Below the pieces are notes generated by a model that worked only from the letters and a program-made list of their open reading frames with translations, searched no databases and was not told the DNA's origin. Below are positions 1 through 36,300 of a stretch of DNA of 64,000 nucleotides, one piece after another. Within the stretch, counting starts at the first letter, position 1. The number at the start of each line of letters is the position of its first letter. Source of the DNA: Nematostella vectensis (taxonomy: Eukaryota > Cnidaria > Anthozoa > Actiniaria > Edwardsiidae); contig NC_064034.1 in NCBI RefSeq assembly GCF_932526225.1, positions 16,442,887 to 16,506,886 on the forward strand, given 5' to 3'. The position numbers and the translations under genes are program-made.

Positions 1-247
1 GAGGAACATTTGTAAAAAAAGACCTCCCCAGAATCATCCTTGCCTAAAATTAGTGCACACAATAAACTTTTATGAAAAAGGGATTGTACGCTAGGAGGTA
101 AGTAACCAAAACCAACTGTACTATCCACCACAACATTTTGTTATGAAAAGCTTCTTTTGATTCTTAAATTTTTGTTTACCTTACACATTGTAAAAGTTCT
201 TTTTATCTGGAGATAGAACAGATTTTCAAATAAGTGCCTTCGCCGAA

Positions 248-2308
248 TAAGCACCTGCCCCTTGTAAGAACCTCTCTCTTGTAAGCACCTCCCCCTTGTA
301 AGCACCTCCCCCTTGTTAGCACCTCCCCCTTGTTAGCACCTCCCCCTTGTTAGCACCTCCCCCTTGTTAGCACCTCCCCCTTGTTAGCACCTCCCCCTTG
401 TAAGCACCTCCCCCTTGTTAGCACCTCCCCCTTGTAAGCACCTCCCCCTTGTTAGCACCTCCCCCTTGTTAGCACCTCCCCCTTGTTAGCACCTCCCCCT
501 TGTTAGCACCTCCCCCTTGTAAGCACCTCCCTCTTGTAAGCACCTCCCCCTTGTAAGCACCTCCCCCTTGTTAGCACCTCCCCCTTGTAAGCACCTCCCT
601 CTTGTAAGCACCTCCCCCTTGTTAGCACCTCTCCCCTTGTTAGCACCTCCCCCTTGTAAGCACCTCCCCCCTTGTTAGCACCTCCCCCTTGTAAGCACCT
701 CCCCTTGTAAGCACCTCCCTCTTGTAAGCACCTCCCCCTTGTAAGCACCTCCCCCCTTGTTAGCACCTCCCCCTTGTAAGCACCTCCCCCTTGTTAGCAC
801 CTCCCCCTTGTAAGCACCTCCCTCTTGTAAGCACCTCCCCCTTGTTAGCACCTCTCTCTTGTTAGCACCTCCCCCTTGTAAGCACCTCCCCCTTGTTAGC
901 ACCTCCCCCTTGTAAGCACTTCCCCCCTTGTTAGCACCTCCCCCTTGTTAGCACCTCCCCCTTGTTAGCACCTCCCCCTTTTAAGCGCCTCCCCCTTGTT
1001 AGCACCTCCCCCTTGTTAGCACCTCCCCCTTGTAAGCACCTCCCCCTTGTTAGCACCTCCCCCTTGTTAGCACCTCCCCCTTGTTAGCACCTCCCCCTTG
1101 TAAGCACCTCCCCCTTGTAAGCACCTCCCCCTTGTAAGCACCTCCCCCTTGTAAGTGCCTCCCCCTTGTTAGCACCTCCCCCTTGTTAGCACCTCCCCCT
1201 TGTAAGCACCTCCTCCCTTGTAAGCACCTCCCCCTTGTTAGCACCTCCCCCTTGTTAGCACCTCCCCCTTGTAAGTGCCTCCCCCTTGTAAGCACCTCCC
1301 CCTTGTAAGTGCCTCCCCCTTGTTAGCACCTCCCCCTTGTAAGCACCTCCCCCTTGTAAGTGCCTCCCCCTTGTAAGCACCTCCCCCTTGTAAGTGCCTC
1401 CCCCTTGTTAGCACCTCCCCCTTGTTAGCACCTCCCTCTTGTAAGCACCTCCCCCTTGTAAGCACCTCCCCCTTGTAAGCACCTCCCCCTTGTTAGCACC
1501 TCCCCCTTGTTAGCACCTCCCCCTTGTTAGCACCTCCCCCTTGTAAGCACCTCCCTCTTGTAAGCACCTCCCCCCTTGTTAGCACCTCCCTCTTGTAAGT
1601 GCCTCCCCCTTGTAAGCACCTCCCTCTTGTAAGCACCTCCCCCCTTGTTAGCACCTCCCCCTTGTAAGCACCTCCCCCTTGTAAGCACCTCCCCCCTTGT
1701 AAGCACCTCCCCCTTGTAAGCACCTCCCCCCTTGTTAGCACCTCCCCCTTGTTAGCACCTCCCCCTTGTAAGCACCTCCCCCTTGTAAGCACCTCCCCCT
1801 TGTAAGCACCTCCCCCCTTGTAAGCACCTCCCCCCTTGTTAGCACTTCCCCCCTTGTTAGCACCTCCCCCTTGTAAGCACCTCCCCCTTGAAAGCACCTC
1901 CCCTTGTAGGTGCCTCCCCCTTGTAAGCACCTCCCCTTTGTAAGCACCTCCCCCTTGTTAGCACCTCCCCCTTGTTAGCACCTCCCTCTTGTAAGCACCT
2001 CCCCCTTGTAAGCACCTCCCCCTTGTAAGTGCCTCCCCCTTGTAAGCACCTCCCCTTGTAAGCACCTCCCCCTTGTTAGCACCTCCCCCTTGTTAGCACC
2101 TCCCCCTTGTAAGCACCTCCCCCTTGTAAGCACCTCCCCCTTGTTAGCACCTCCCCCTTGTTAGCACCTCCCTCTTGTAAGCACCTCCCCCTTGTAAGCA
2201 CCTCCCCCTTGTAAGCACCCCCTTGTAAGCACCTCCCCCTTGTAAGCACCTCCCCCTTGTAAGCACCTCCCTCTTGTAAGCACCTCCCCCTTGTAAGCAC
2301 CTCCCCCG
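248..2308. repeat. 17-bp C-rich minisatellite in a POLR1A intron
   Basis: About 120 head-to-tail copies of a 17-bp unit, CACCTCCCCCTTGTTAG, with a common TAAG variant and occasional one-base length changes or CCCTCTT variants. On the POLR1A sense strand each unit is a pyrimidine tract followed by TAG or AAG, so it resembles a 3' splice site. The opposite strand has GGGGG runs every 17 bases. The array stops about 90 bp before the 3' splice site of the exon at 2399. Open frames read through it are repeat artefacts. Confidence 0.97.
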
Positions 2309-2398
2309 TGCCTCACCTGGGACATGAAAAAATGAAATAAGGGCCACAGTGCCTATTCAAACAATTGTGTTAGGTTGTTCCACTGTATTTATTTTCAG

Positions 2399-26373
<23,975 letters not shown>

Positions 26374-27126
26374 CCCGTTTATCAACTCGATCCTTTATGG
26401 GTAATTATTTCATGGAGAGCCTCAAGTCTCTCTCCTCGCGACTTGTGGTCGGACGGGTGGTTAGTGGATGAACGGGTAGTTACAGCCCTTGTATTGACCC
26501 GTTTATGAACTCTATCCTTTATAAGTTGCTATTTCTTTACACATTGGGGAACAGCGAAAGGATAGTTTTCACTTGTCAGTAGTGACATGGCTTAAGTAGA
26601 AAAGTATAGATTGATTTGTTGATCCAATGACTACTTGTACCCTTATAACATCATTTTTTTATGCGAACACTAATCGGGTGCAGCTTTATACGATACCTTT
26701 TTGTGCCAAGTTTATGGGACCGCTATCTCGAACCCTAAGGTTTCTATGCATTTCCCAAATATGCCATATTCAGAGATAGGTGGTACCAGTTGACTAAACT
26801 AAACAAATCACGTCCATCCTTACATTGGAGAATTTCTGTCCTTTAGTCTGCTCGTCCAATTGGGATGTGAAATGTATGTCGAGGAATGTCGAAGAAAATA
26901 TTTGGAATAAAAGCCATTCTCAAACTTTGAAGTTTTTTGTTGTTATTTGTTATTTTCTTCAGTTCTTCACATTTCAAAAGCCTTGATCCGCAGATCTCTA
27001 GCAGGCCTAGAAAAAATTGGGGAGGGGGCACAATGCATTTACCTATATATTTTTTTCAAATATTGTAGGGGAGGGAGGGGCTTGTGCCAGTCACGGCCAA
27101 TCACGCCGCCATTTTATGCTCCCGCT

Positions 27127-27312
27127 CAATGCCGAGTCTCACAAAGCACCCATTTCCATCGGCTAATTCAATCGAGTAACCAAGATATTTTTAATCAAAT
27201 ATCGTCAATAACGTATCAGAATTAATTCGAAGATCGTTATTTTAAAGTGTCCTTGCGAATAAACCGCTGAATTTTCAATTATAAACAATAACAAATAGTG
27301 GAATCGGTATTC
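27127..27312. repeat. Dispersed repeat family, copy 3
   Basis: About 185 bp matching 15929-16095 almost end to end, including CATTTCCATCGGCTAATTC and CCTTGCGAATAAACCGC. It is preceded by CACGCCGCCATTTTATGCTC, which is shared with copy 2. It is intergenic and non-coding. Confidence 0.72.
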
Positions 27313-28148
27313 TTTAACTTCTGCTACGGCCCTGATCTGACACACAGGGAGCTCACCTCTACGGTTTGAATAAAGTTAGAGTTGTTTTTTAGCTTTGCGT
27401 TGTTGTTGATTTAGTGCGTGTGTTCGTTTGTATCTCTTGTCTACTTTTTCGGCGCCCGGTGCTTTCTGGCGCTCTCTCATTGGTTAGCGGTCTAACGGCC
27501 GTCTCGACTGCGAAATGGCTTCCGTGTCACGGCATACCTAGTAAAAAGAGACAAGGGATGAAACTCTCGCTAAAGTTTCTGCCGTTAGCGTCTTGAGCAT
27601 AGGTGGACGGAAGTGAAATGAGCGGAAGTGGTTTTAAAGAGTGACGTAACCTTTCAAAAACTCAACGGCATTAGAACCGGCAAAATCTTTGAAAATGGCT
27701 TCGGCATTCGACATCGTCATCTGGTAAATAACAGTTTTGATTGTTGATAATATTATTTCTTCGCATTTCAGGGCATAGGCACAGGAATAGTTTTAAAAAT
27801 AGTCACAAAATATATTCCATAGAAAAAATTCGAATAAAAGACAACTTTCCCGCGTGTCTCAGTGCGAGCGAAACAAGCATGGGCTGGCGCGATTCGCTTA
27901 TTAGTATGCAAACGGAAGTAAAAGGTGCTTTGATGCATCTACTTCCGTCTACCTCTGCCTCGGATGAAACGGCAGAATAGAGGCAGAGAATGAAAGGTTT
28001 GCGAGATGCATTATTGTGGACATGTGAACGTGTTTATTCATTTTTTAACATTACTAGCTTAAAAAGACATCTTTCTTCTATAGCTGTACGAATTTTGGGC
28101 CGATGAGTTCGAGCTAAAGATATTTTTCTGGCGTGTTTTCTAGGGCGG

Positions 28149-29816
28149 TTCCCTGCTAGCAGAGGCCTCTTTTCTCTGTATTTCGCTGTGCTTGCGTTCG
28201 CGAGGAAAAGAGACCTCTGCCATGGGTCGAAACTGTTTTCGTTGCGCATGCGTGTGCGTTTCTAAACGACCGCGCTTGACGTGCCAAAACCCGTACCATC
28301 GCGCGAAAGCTGTCAATATGCTAATATGCTTTGCATGGGTTTAGTTGCAAATTATGAATCAAACTCCGGTTAGTTCTGTACAGGACCCGAAACGATCCCA
28401 GGACCCGAAACGATCCCCAAAAGTACCCCAACTGATCCCGGGACCCGAAACGATCCCCAAGAGTCCCCGAAATAAACCCCAAGGAATTACAGTAATGGAC
28501 AACTAAAGGAATTTATAAGTTGGTTTTTAGTTTTAAAAACATATGAAACATTTAGCTTTGTTTGTGTTATTAAAAGGAAATTTACATTAACTAAAACTAT
28601 AGTATTAAGATTTTTATATACGACTGCGGGGGAAATACAGTGGTTGAGTCAGAAATTGGGGTCAACTAACAATTCCCATGATAGTAATTTGAGGAGCCCG
28701 ACGTGGATAAATCATTTTTACATAACAAGCCATAAAAGAAAGTCTTAACAGATGGGACATGCTGCTTTACATAGGAAGCGAAATGTTTTAAAGTTATTTT
28801 TTGGCATGTTTGTTTTCGGTGAATGAAAGACCTATCATATCATGAGATCATGCCGGGGTGTACGCACGACTACATGAGGAAATTCAAAACTCACATAATA
28901 TTGCTTTCACATCCTCTTAATATTTTGCATCGGTAGTAGAAGGGTTGTTCGAGTGTATTACTCAGTGTGCTTTTGTCATTCCATCTTCTCGGTCAAACCG
29001 GCTGCCTAAACTGTGTCGGTAAATATTCGCTCGTGTGAACAAGGATTTCGTGGTAAAATACATGTTTGGTTGTCAGATGAATATTAATTTTTAGGGGCGA
29101 TGTTTACCGGAAATGAGATTTATAGTGTCGGAGTCATGTGTCGGAACCGCAAAATGTTAAGAGTGTGATGGAAGGTCAAAAGTGTGGTTGATCTGAGCAA
29201 AGCTGCGCTATGTTTATGCTATATTCCTTTCAGTAGCAATTTAAAGTTGTGTATTTTTTTTGGACTCTGTTTATGGGTTTAACGCCGGGCAATGTAATAA
29301 ATAGAAGTATTGCGTTGGAATTTAATATTTTTAAGTCACGTTGTTTAGAAATCGAGTCGCTGTTAACCCTTTATTATGCTTCAAGAATTGCAAGTATTTC
29401 TTCTGCTTTCCCTTTGTCCATTACCGCAATTCCTTGGGGTTGATTTCGGGGACTCCTCGGTATCGTTCCGGGTCCGAGGATCAGTTGGGGTACTTTTGGG
29501 GATCATTTCGGGTCCTGGGATCGTTTCGGGTCCTGGGATCATTTCGGGTCCTGTACAGTTCTCCTCTTCAAAAAAAAGAAAACAACTGTTCAATATCAAT
29601 CATCCTAAAACGTCACTGAAAAGATTGAACAGCAAACGCAGCAAAGACGAGTTTTGTCTTGTTTGTGGGATAAATTTCAAGACATCTGGGCAGGCGAGTT
29701 TCTTCAATGTAAATATCGCACAGTTGGGCTCGAAGAAAATGTCACAAAAATTTTTGGTAAACTTAGATCAGCTAATTCCAGAAGAATGTGCTGCAAAACC
29801 TGTAAACGGAAGAATA
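28149..29816 (+). pseudogene. Broken repeat-borne exon copy (CxxC motif), split by a transposon
   Basis: 28149-28377 and 29563-29816 together match the reverse complement of 50955-51416, so the two halves were one copy before the insertion at 28378-29556. The second half encodes [17 protein letters not shown] in one frame and CCKTCKRKN in another. A two-CxxC zinc-binding exon with a frameshift between the motifs is therefore likely. I do not recognise the parent protein. The left end matches the terminal inverted repeat of the element at 50620-51416, but the matching right end is not visible here. Confidence 0.65.
28378..29556. mobile_element. 1179-bp TIR transposon with 6-bp target duplication and empty site in the window
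   Basis: Perfect outer ends GTACAGGACCCGAA and TTCGGGTCCTGTAC begin inverted repeats of about 110 bp, built of GGACCCGAAACGATCCC-like subrepeats. AGTTCT flanks both sides (28372-28377 and 29557-29562). The related copy at 51186 lacks the insertion and has the site once. No transposase frame is visible. The superfamily is not assigned. Confidence 0.9.
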
Positions 29817-29991
29817 TAATCAGGGCGTGGATGTCAAAAAAAAGTTTTAAATCCGTAATATAGTGCTCGATTTCGAAAGGAAAAATAAAATAAGTTTTCC
29901 ATTTAAAGTAGTGCTGTCTTACGACAAGTTTTTAGTTCTAGAGGATTATGAACAAGCTTAAAATAATAAGTTTAATTAACTTTATAAAAGG

Positions 29992-29998
29992 AAAAAAA
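29992..29998 (-). terminator. RNA polymerase III terminator of tRNA-Cys
   Basis: A run of seven T on the minus strand begins three bases past the 3' end of the tRNA-Cys gene, the usual Pol III stop signal. Confidence 0.85.
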
Positions 29999-30000
29999 CA

Positions 30001-30072
30001 AGGGGGCAACCGGGTTTGAACCGGTGACCTCTCGATCTGCAGTCGAATGCTCTACCACTGAGCTATACCCCC
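30001..30072 (-). tRNA. tRNA-Cys (GCA)
   Basis: 72-nt tRNA gene without intron. The acceptor stem pairs GGGGGTA with TGCCCCC. The anticodon loop reads CTGCAGA with anticodon GCA, and the discriminator base is U73, as in tRNA-Cys. The internal A box (TAGCTCAGTGG) and B box (GGTTCAAACCC) are intact. It is transcribed away from YTHDC1, whose ATG lies 238 bp to the right. Confidence 0.96.
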
Positions 30073-30310
30073 ATCGGCAAGAGGCTTTTGTTCAAATTAT
30101 AAATTTATACATAAGCTCAAACTACCAGGAGACTGGGGAAGAGCCTTACATCACTGTCTTGCTTTGTATCCCATAATACTGTTCTTGGCGTGCTTTGGCT
30201 CACACACAACGTTTGATTCAAAAGTCGACGATTTTTTTCTTCTTTTTATCTGCCAAAAGTCGCCTGCACGCAATTTTTATTCGTCAAAACAGATAGAGGA
30301 ATAATCAAGG
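30073..30310. promoter_or_regulatory. Shared upstream region between tRNA-Cys (minus) and YTHDC1 (plus)
   Basis: The 238 bp between the 5' end of the tRNA gene and the YTHDC1 start codon must contain the YTHDC1 promoter and 5' UTR, unless an upstream non-coding exon exists. No TATA box is obvious. CAAGGATGG gives the initiation context. Confidence 0.5.
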
Positions 30311-33300
30311 ATGGCAGAAGAAGGCGAACTTTCTTCTCCCGACGAGAATGAACTGAGTGAGTAGCAAATGAAGCGCCGTTATGGAATTGATTTGATTCGA
30401 CACAAACGTTTCTTGTAGAAAAATTCTAAACATCAAAGCTTCAAAACAAACGTTGTCTTTCAAAGTATGTATTCATATTAAGGCCTATTATTTAAGAATT
30501 TTTTTTATATTTAAACGTTTTTGCTGTGTTCTGCTTGATGTGAATTCAGATTGCCCGAAAAGTGCGAGATTTCACGATTCTTCACATCCTTATGTCTTGA
30601 ACGACAGTGTTCGGTTTTCTTTGAATTTTTAGTCGGATAATAGCAAAGTTATACTCGAGTTGACTTAAACAATCCACTAGCGTTTTCCCACCTGGCGACG
30701 TTATACCGTGTTAACTTGAACTTCTTTCTTTGTAACCCTAAAAAATAGCAAAGGTTTGATTGATTCTTAACTTATTCTTATTCTTGTTATTTATTAGTCC
30801 TGAGTGAGTTTCATAATAACTGTTAATGAAATACTTTGTTCTTGATTTCTATAATACTTTGAGCTGCATATACGATATCTTAAATAGACCACGTTAATTC
30901 ATTCAAATTTTTTTTTGTGCGATTCAGTGTTCAGTAATGGATCTACGGGGGTTTTAGGGGGTTTAACCCCCCCCCCCCCCCTTCCCTTGGGCTGTCTTTT
31001 TTATTGCTTTCCTTGTATCTGTTCATTCCAAAATCGTTACGGAGGTAAAATAATGATGAAATTCTTGGGGTAAAACCCACCCCCCTTGGCAAAAAGCTAG
31101 ATCTGCCCCTGGTGTTTTCCAATTGCCTGATCACCTCTGAATGCACCAAAAGTGTGTTCTTTGTATTTTCACCCAATTGCCTACCTACAATTGAGGCAAA
31201 TTTACCAAAATAGTTTTAAGCAGTGTAATCAAAAGCAAATGAACAGGTCATACTCAAATGATTTTGGTTTAAACAAGGAAAAAAAAAGTAATAGTTACCT
31301 TCTACATCACAAGTGTGTACTGCCATGAAGTGGCCAATTTCTACTGGTCACATGGCACCACACTGTAGTAAAACATGCCTTATGATTAAAATAAAAGTCT
31401 TACTAAAAAGAAAATAATTTCCCAGGCCTAGAAGACGGAGAAGAATTGAATGTATTGGATGACATTCTGGGTGAGCCTACCAATGATGCATTTGATGAGG
31501 AAGTCGCCAAAGCTGGCAAAAGTGAGTATTCACCATTTAATGACATGTTATACTACCAGCCAGGCTAAGACTTTTTTAATGGCAGTGAGTTTTATGGCGC
31601 AAACTATGCACATATTGTATAGTATGGCACATGGTATATATACACATGTTGTTTAAAGGTCTTATCTAATGTTTGTCACCTTTTCCCTAGTTTCAAGCCG
31701 AAAGGCTTCAGAGAAATCACCTGGTGAGAAAAAGATCAGTCCAAGAAAGCGCAGAGCCAAAGAAGATACCACAAGTGATCACAAGGGCAGTAGCCCCAAG
31801 CGCAAAGCTGTAGACAAAGGATCAGGTAGTCCATCTACCCATAAGAGTTCAGGGTCTGGCCAGAGAGTGTCAGAGAAGGGTGGGAGTCGTGATAAAAAAC
31901 TAAGTGTGCCTGAAGTAGAGAGAGTGCGTGGGTGTAAGTCGCCCAAGCAAAGTGAGAGAAAGAAAGAGGAGAGAGAGCATGAGAAAGAAAAGACAGCAAG
32001 GGAACAAAAGCCTGGTAAGGAGAAAGAGGGGAGAGAAAAAACAAAAGAGAAAGAGGGTGTGAGTAAGGAGGGAGTAAAAGAGAGTGGGAGTAGGGAAAAG
32101 GTTGTAAAGAGTAAAAGTGAGCCATCTAATGGAAAGGAGAAACCAAAGATTACCAAAGAGAAGGTCTCCAGCAACAACGAGAAAAGTTCAACCACTAAAG
32201 AGAAGGTACCATCAGTGAAAGATAAAGCTGTTAAGTCCACTGAGAAAACTAAAGTAGCGAAGAAGAGTGCAGATTATTCATATAAGCCTAAAACTACCAC
32301 TGAGAAACCTGTTGAGAGGAACAAGGAGCCAGTCAAGAAGAAAGATAGCTCTAAATCTAGTAAAGACTCAAAGGCAAAGGAGTCAGCATCCTCAAGCATT
32401 GAGAAAAAGGATACTTCATTCAAAAAGAAAGTTACCAGCTCAGCCAAAAGCCCTTCTCATTCAAGTAAGACAGTGACAAAGGAGAAGCAGGCAGCCACAT
32501 CCTCTAAAACCAGCAAATCATCTACTAGCCAAGGGAAGTCTCCTAAGGTGGTTTCAAAAACCAAAAAGGTGGTAAAAACTAAGCCTGATGTAAGCCAGGA
32601 CAAAGAGAAACCTAAAGCTGCCAAAGCCAAAGAAAGTGGCGAGTCAAAAGTTAAAACTAAGGAAGCAGAAAAGGCAGAGGCGAAGGCAAAAGTTGGAGAT
32701 GTCCCCATGGAGAAGTGTGCTCCAGAACAGGAAAGAGAGGCAACAGAGGATGATGTGATCATAGAAGCAGTGTCTCCTGATGAAGATGACAGAGAAGAGG
32801 TGAGACCTGTATACTGACTAAAGTAATAAAGTTATTGTCTGTCATTTTTAGGTTTTCACTACTGAACAGTGAAAGTACATATACACCAAGGATATTTCTA
32901 TTGTCATTGCTTCTTTTTTTTTCACACAAGTATCAGAGATCTTGAGAACTTTGAATTGATGGAGTGCTTTATAATTTTTTTTTCAGGAATCTGTGGTAGA
33001 TGAAGTCCAAGCAGAAGCAGCAGAGGATGAGGCTGTGAGCCCTATTGAGGTTGATGTGGCCAAGACTGAGGCCAAGGAGGATGCAGACGTCACAGAAGAG
33101 GGGGGAGTAGAGGACTTGCCAGAGACTGAAGATGATGATGAAGGTAGGTGTCTATTCATTGTATAACTTATGTTGCATGAGCGACCACCCTGCTCTCGCA
33201 ATGATAGTGAAACTATTTCAGGTAAAATGTATTACTTTATCACTGCTAAAGATTGTCCATAACAAAGTCATGATGGATTTGATGAAACTTTTTTAGTGGA

Positions 33301-36300
33301 AAATATTACAACTGCCTAAATGGGAGTCACATGTAGGGGATAGTCCCGTACAGTATACAATGCTGACATCCAAGTCTCCCCGTCTAATTTCTATATTAAC
33401 ATTTTGTGCGTAAGTTCTGCACTAATTTTGCACATTTTTTGTGTGTAATTTGAGTGTAATGAGATTCATACACTCAAACTACACGCACCTTGGGTGTACT
33501 ACATGCACCAAACTACATGCACTTGTTTACCTTATTATCTTATATGGAATCCCTGGAGAGTATTTGAAGCTACAACCCAATGCCATAGCATATGTTCGAT
33601 TACACTATTCAAAAGCCTGATACAACTTTAGCTTTACTATATGTATTATTATGTCAGCAATAAAAACTGATCTAATTTGGCTTAATACAAGTAGTTTTAC
33701 CAAGCAAAAGGAAACAACCAAAAAAAAAAACAGGAGTATCAAGATGAGATAAATGTTTCGATTTACAATCATTTTGTTTATATATGCAGGGTTCAAAATA
33801 GCGGCCAGCTCCTGGAGATAGCCGGCTGTTTTCTTGTCTTTGCCGGCTCTTTTTGTATTTTTTGTATTCCACTTTCATATTTTGAGTATGCAGGCTTTTT
33901 TTCACCACCAAAATCCAGAAAGCCGGCAAAATCTAGCAGATTTGAAAAAAGGTATTTTGAACCCTGAGATAAGTACCGTAAATGCTTTTCTACAACTGAA
34001 ATTATAGGTGATAATAACCTTGAACCTCTTAGGCATAAGCAGCGCATCTTAGTACAACTGTAAAGCTGTTATTCTCATTGCTGAACATTTGCATGTTCAC
34101 ATGGAACATCGAAATGCAAGCTTGTGTTTGTTCACAGCAATTACCGCCATTTTGGACGAGGTGCAAAGACTGGGTCAAGTAAATATCAACATGGTGGACA
34201 ACAAGAAAATCGTGAAGGAAGCATAAATAATTGCTGTTTTACTGGCGAGTTTTTGGGCTTTTTTCTTACAAAACACATGATGAGGAAATTAAAGATATTC
34301 TTTGTTTGGAATAAGCAACTAAACTATGGCTGTTTTCTCTTGCTTTTAAACTAGCGCATCAAAAAGACCCCTCGAAAAAAAAACCTGTATCTAAGCTTTA
34401 ATTTGCTATGAAGAATGTCACAATCGGTAAAGCAGATGATTAGTTTTGTCGTGTGCAAGTGGAGAGAACAAACAACATACCCTGTTATTTTAATTGCATA
34501 CATGGCGTAAACTTCAACTAAAATGTCCTTGTTTCATATGGCTTTCTTTTTTATTTTCAGCATTACCGATAGTTCTCCCTGAATAAAAAAAAAATTGAAC
34601 GAACAATAGCCAACATTTCTGCATAACAAAGGAAAACTACACACAATGATTGTGTGTAGTACACTCAGCTTTTTACACGCAAAATCTGTGCATGCACTAC
34701 ACTCAAAATAGACGCAAAAAAACGTGTGTGATGCTGTTAAGTCTCTTCCAGGCTGCACTGTTAATGGGATTAAATATACAGTATAGTGGACAGCAGTCAC
34801 AGGTCCCAGCTAGTCTTGTTTATTGAAGCTCTACTATAGTGCTTAAACATATCACCAAATACGTACTGTATGTGAAAACAAAATAGCTATGGTGAAAGTA
34901 GGTCTGTTGGTTCATTCTTTGACTAATAGAGGATTTTCTCTTGATCTAACTCATTACGCTGTGATCTACTTACATCAGATGGGCTAGCAGATGGTGATGA
35001 TATCACCGAGCAGCAAGATTCCCATGAGGTTGAGGGGGATGAGGAACTCCCAGAGGAAGATCAGATGGAGGTGATTGACGATGTGGAGCAGTCTATGGAT
35101 GACGGAAGTGCTGATAGCCACTCTGGGAGTGACGACGACATTGTCAGTGAGAATGAGGAAGATGAAGTTCATTCTGGGTCGGCTTCAGGCTCAGACTCTG
35201 AGACTTCAAGATCAGGTAACCACATTTAACTATAAACAAGTGATACAGTGTTTTGAGAATACAATGCATTATTGACTGATGTACTCCATGTTTCATACAA
35301 TGGAAACTTGAGGTGATAATACTAATTATATCAATAGTCGTGGTTTATTCAATTGCTAAAGGCAGAGTGGACATCTGATTACTCTACTACGGTTAACACC
35401 CACATGTAAGAACTTCGAGATTATGAACCTGCAGGCTGAAATTTGCTATTTTAGGAACCCTTACTGTATCTATAAGAACCTAATCAATTTTGTGGAGAGG
35501 AATAAAAGTTCTTATTCAAAAGATATCTTGATGTAAAACATCTAAAATAGACCTATGTGTGGACAATTTAAGACATCATTTACAGTTGTGAACAAGAATC
35601 AATTACAGTTGTGAACAAGAAATACTTTATACTCTTCCATAGGTAATGTCCAACATTGATGTTATTGTTAAAGTCAAAAGCATTCTAACTAGTGACTTTC
35701 TTTGTTCAGAACCTAGATAAATGAACCTATATAAAGAACCTAAATCAGCCTAATATGTCAAAAGGCACACTGGTTTAAAATAACCTATTCAGCTTGGCCT
35801 TGAAAATTATAAGCTCTTATACTGTATGTGGGTTTTTGCTGTACGTATGTCGTAATTGCCAACATTTCCTATACTGTACACACTGTATGTTGTATACAGT
35901 GTTGCCCACTCCTGTCTCGTGTCATAACTGGGCCATAATGTTATCAGGTTCTGAAGAGGAGGGAAGCGGCAGTGAGGCTGAAAAGAATGAAGAAGAGAAA
36001 CCCAAGAAAGTTAAAAGACCCAAGAAAAGAAGAGCATCATCTCCCATGGGGGAGGAGGGCTCAGCAGATGAGGGATCCGCTGACGAGGGATCCAACCATG
36101 TCAAAAGTAAGGTGGCCAAGGTGGCCAGGAAGAAGCGGAGGCACTACAATGTCGACAAGTACCTGGACGGAGCACGGTACTTTGTCATGAAGAGCAACAA
36201 TGCGGAAAATGTTCTACTCTCAAAAGCCAAGGTTTGTACTGTACTTATCTTTTTATGAACCTTTGACAAGATGTTAGTTTGTACTATGCTTGTACATTTC

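Larger units (their letters stand above)
26374..30000. other. Intergenic region between POLR1A and tRNA-Cys; repeats, no recognised gene
   Basis: Holds the POLR1A 3' UTR with a decayed duplicate of the coding end (26412-26530), a possible AATAAA at 26906, dispersed repeat copy 3 (27127-27312), and the repeat carrying a broken CxxC-type exon (28149-29816) with its inserted 1179-bp transposon. The part 27313-28148 shows only short frames and weak inverted repeats that I cannot assign. Confidence 0.7.

Noticed and set aside
248-2308. CRISPR-like regular array
   Set aside because: The units are contiguous 17-mers without spacers in an intron of an animal gene, so it is a minisatellite.
31779-32240. 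153-codon minus-strand frame rich in Leu/Ser/Phe
   Set aside because: Shadow of the Lys/Ser/Glu-rich YTHDC1 exon 3.
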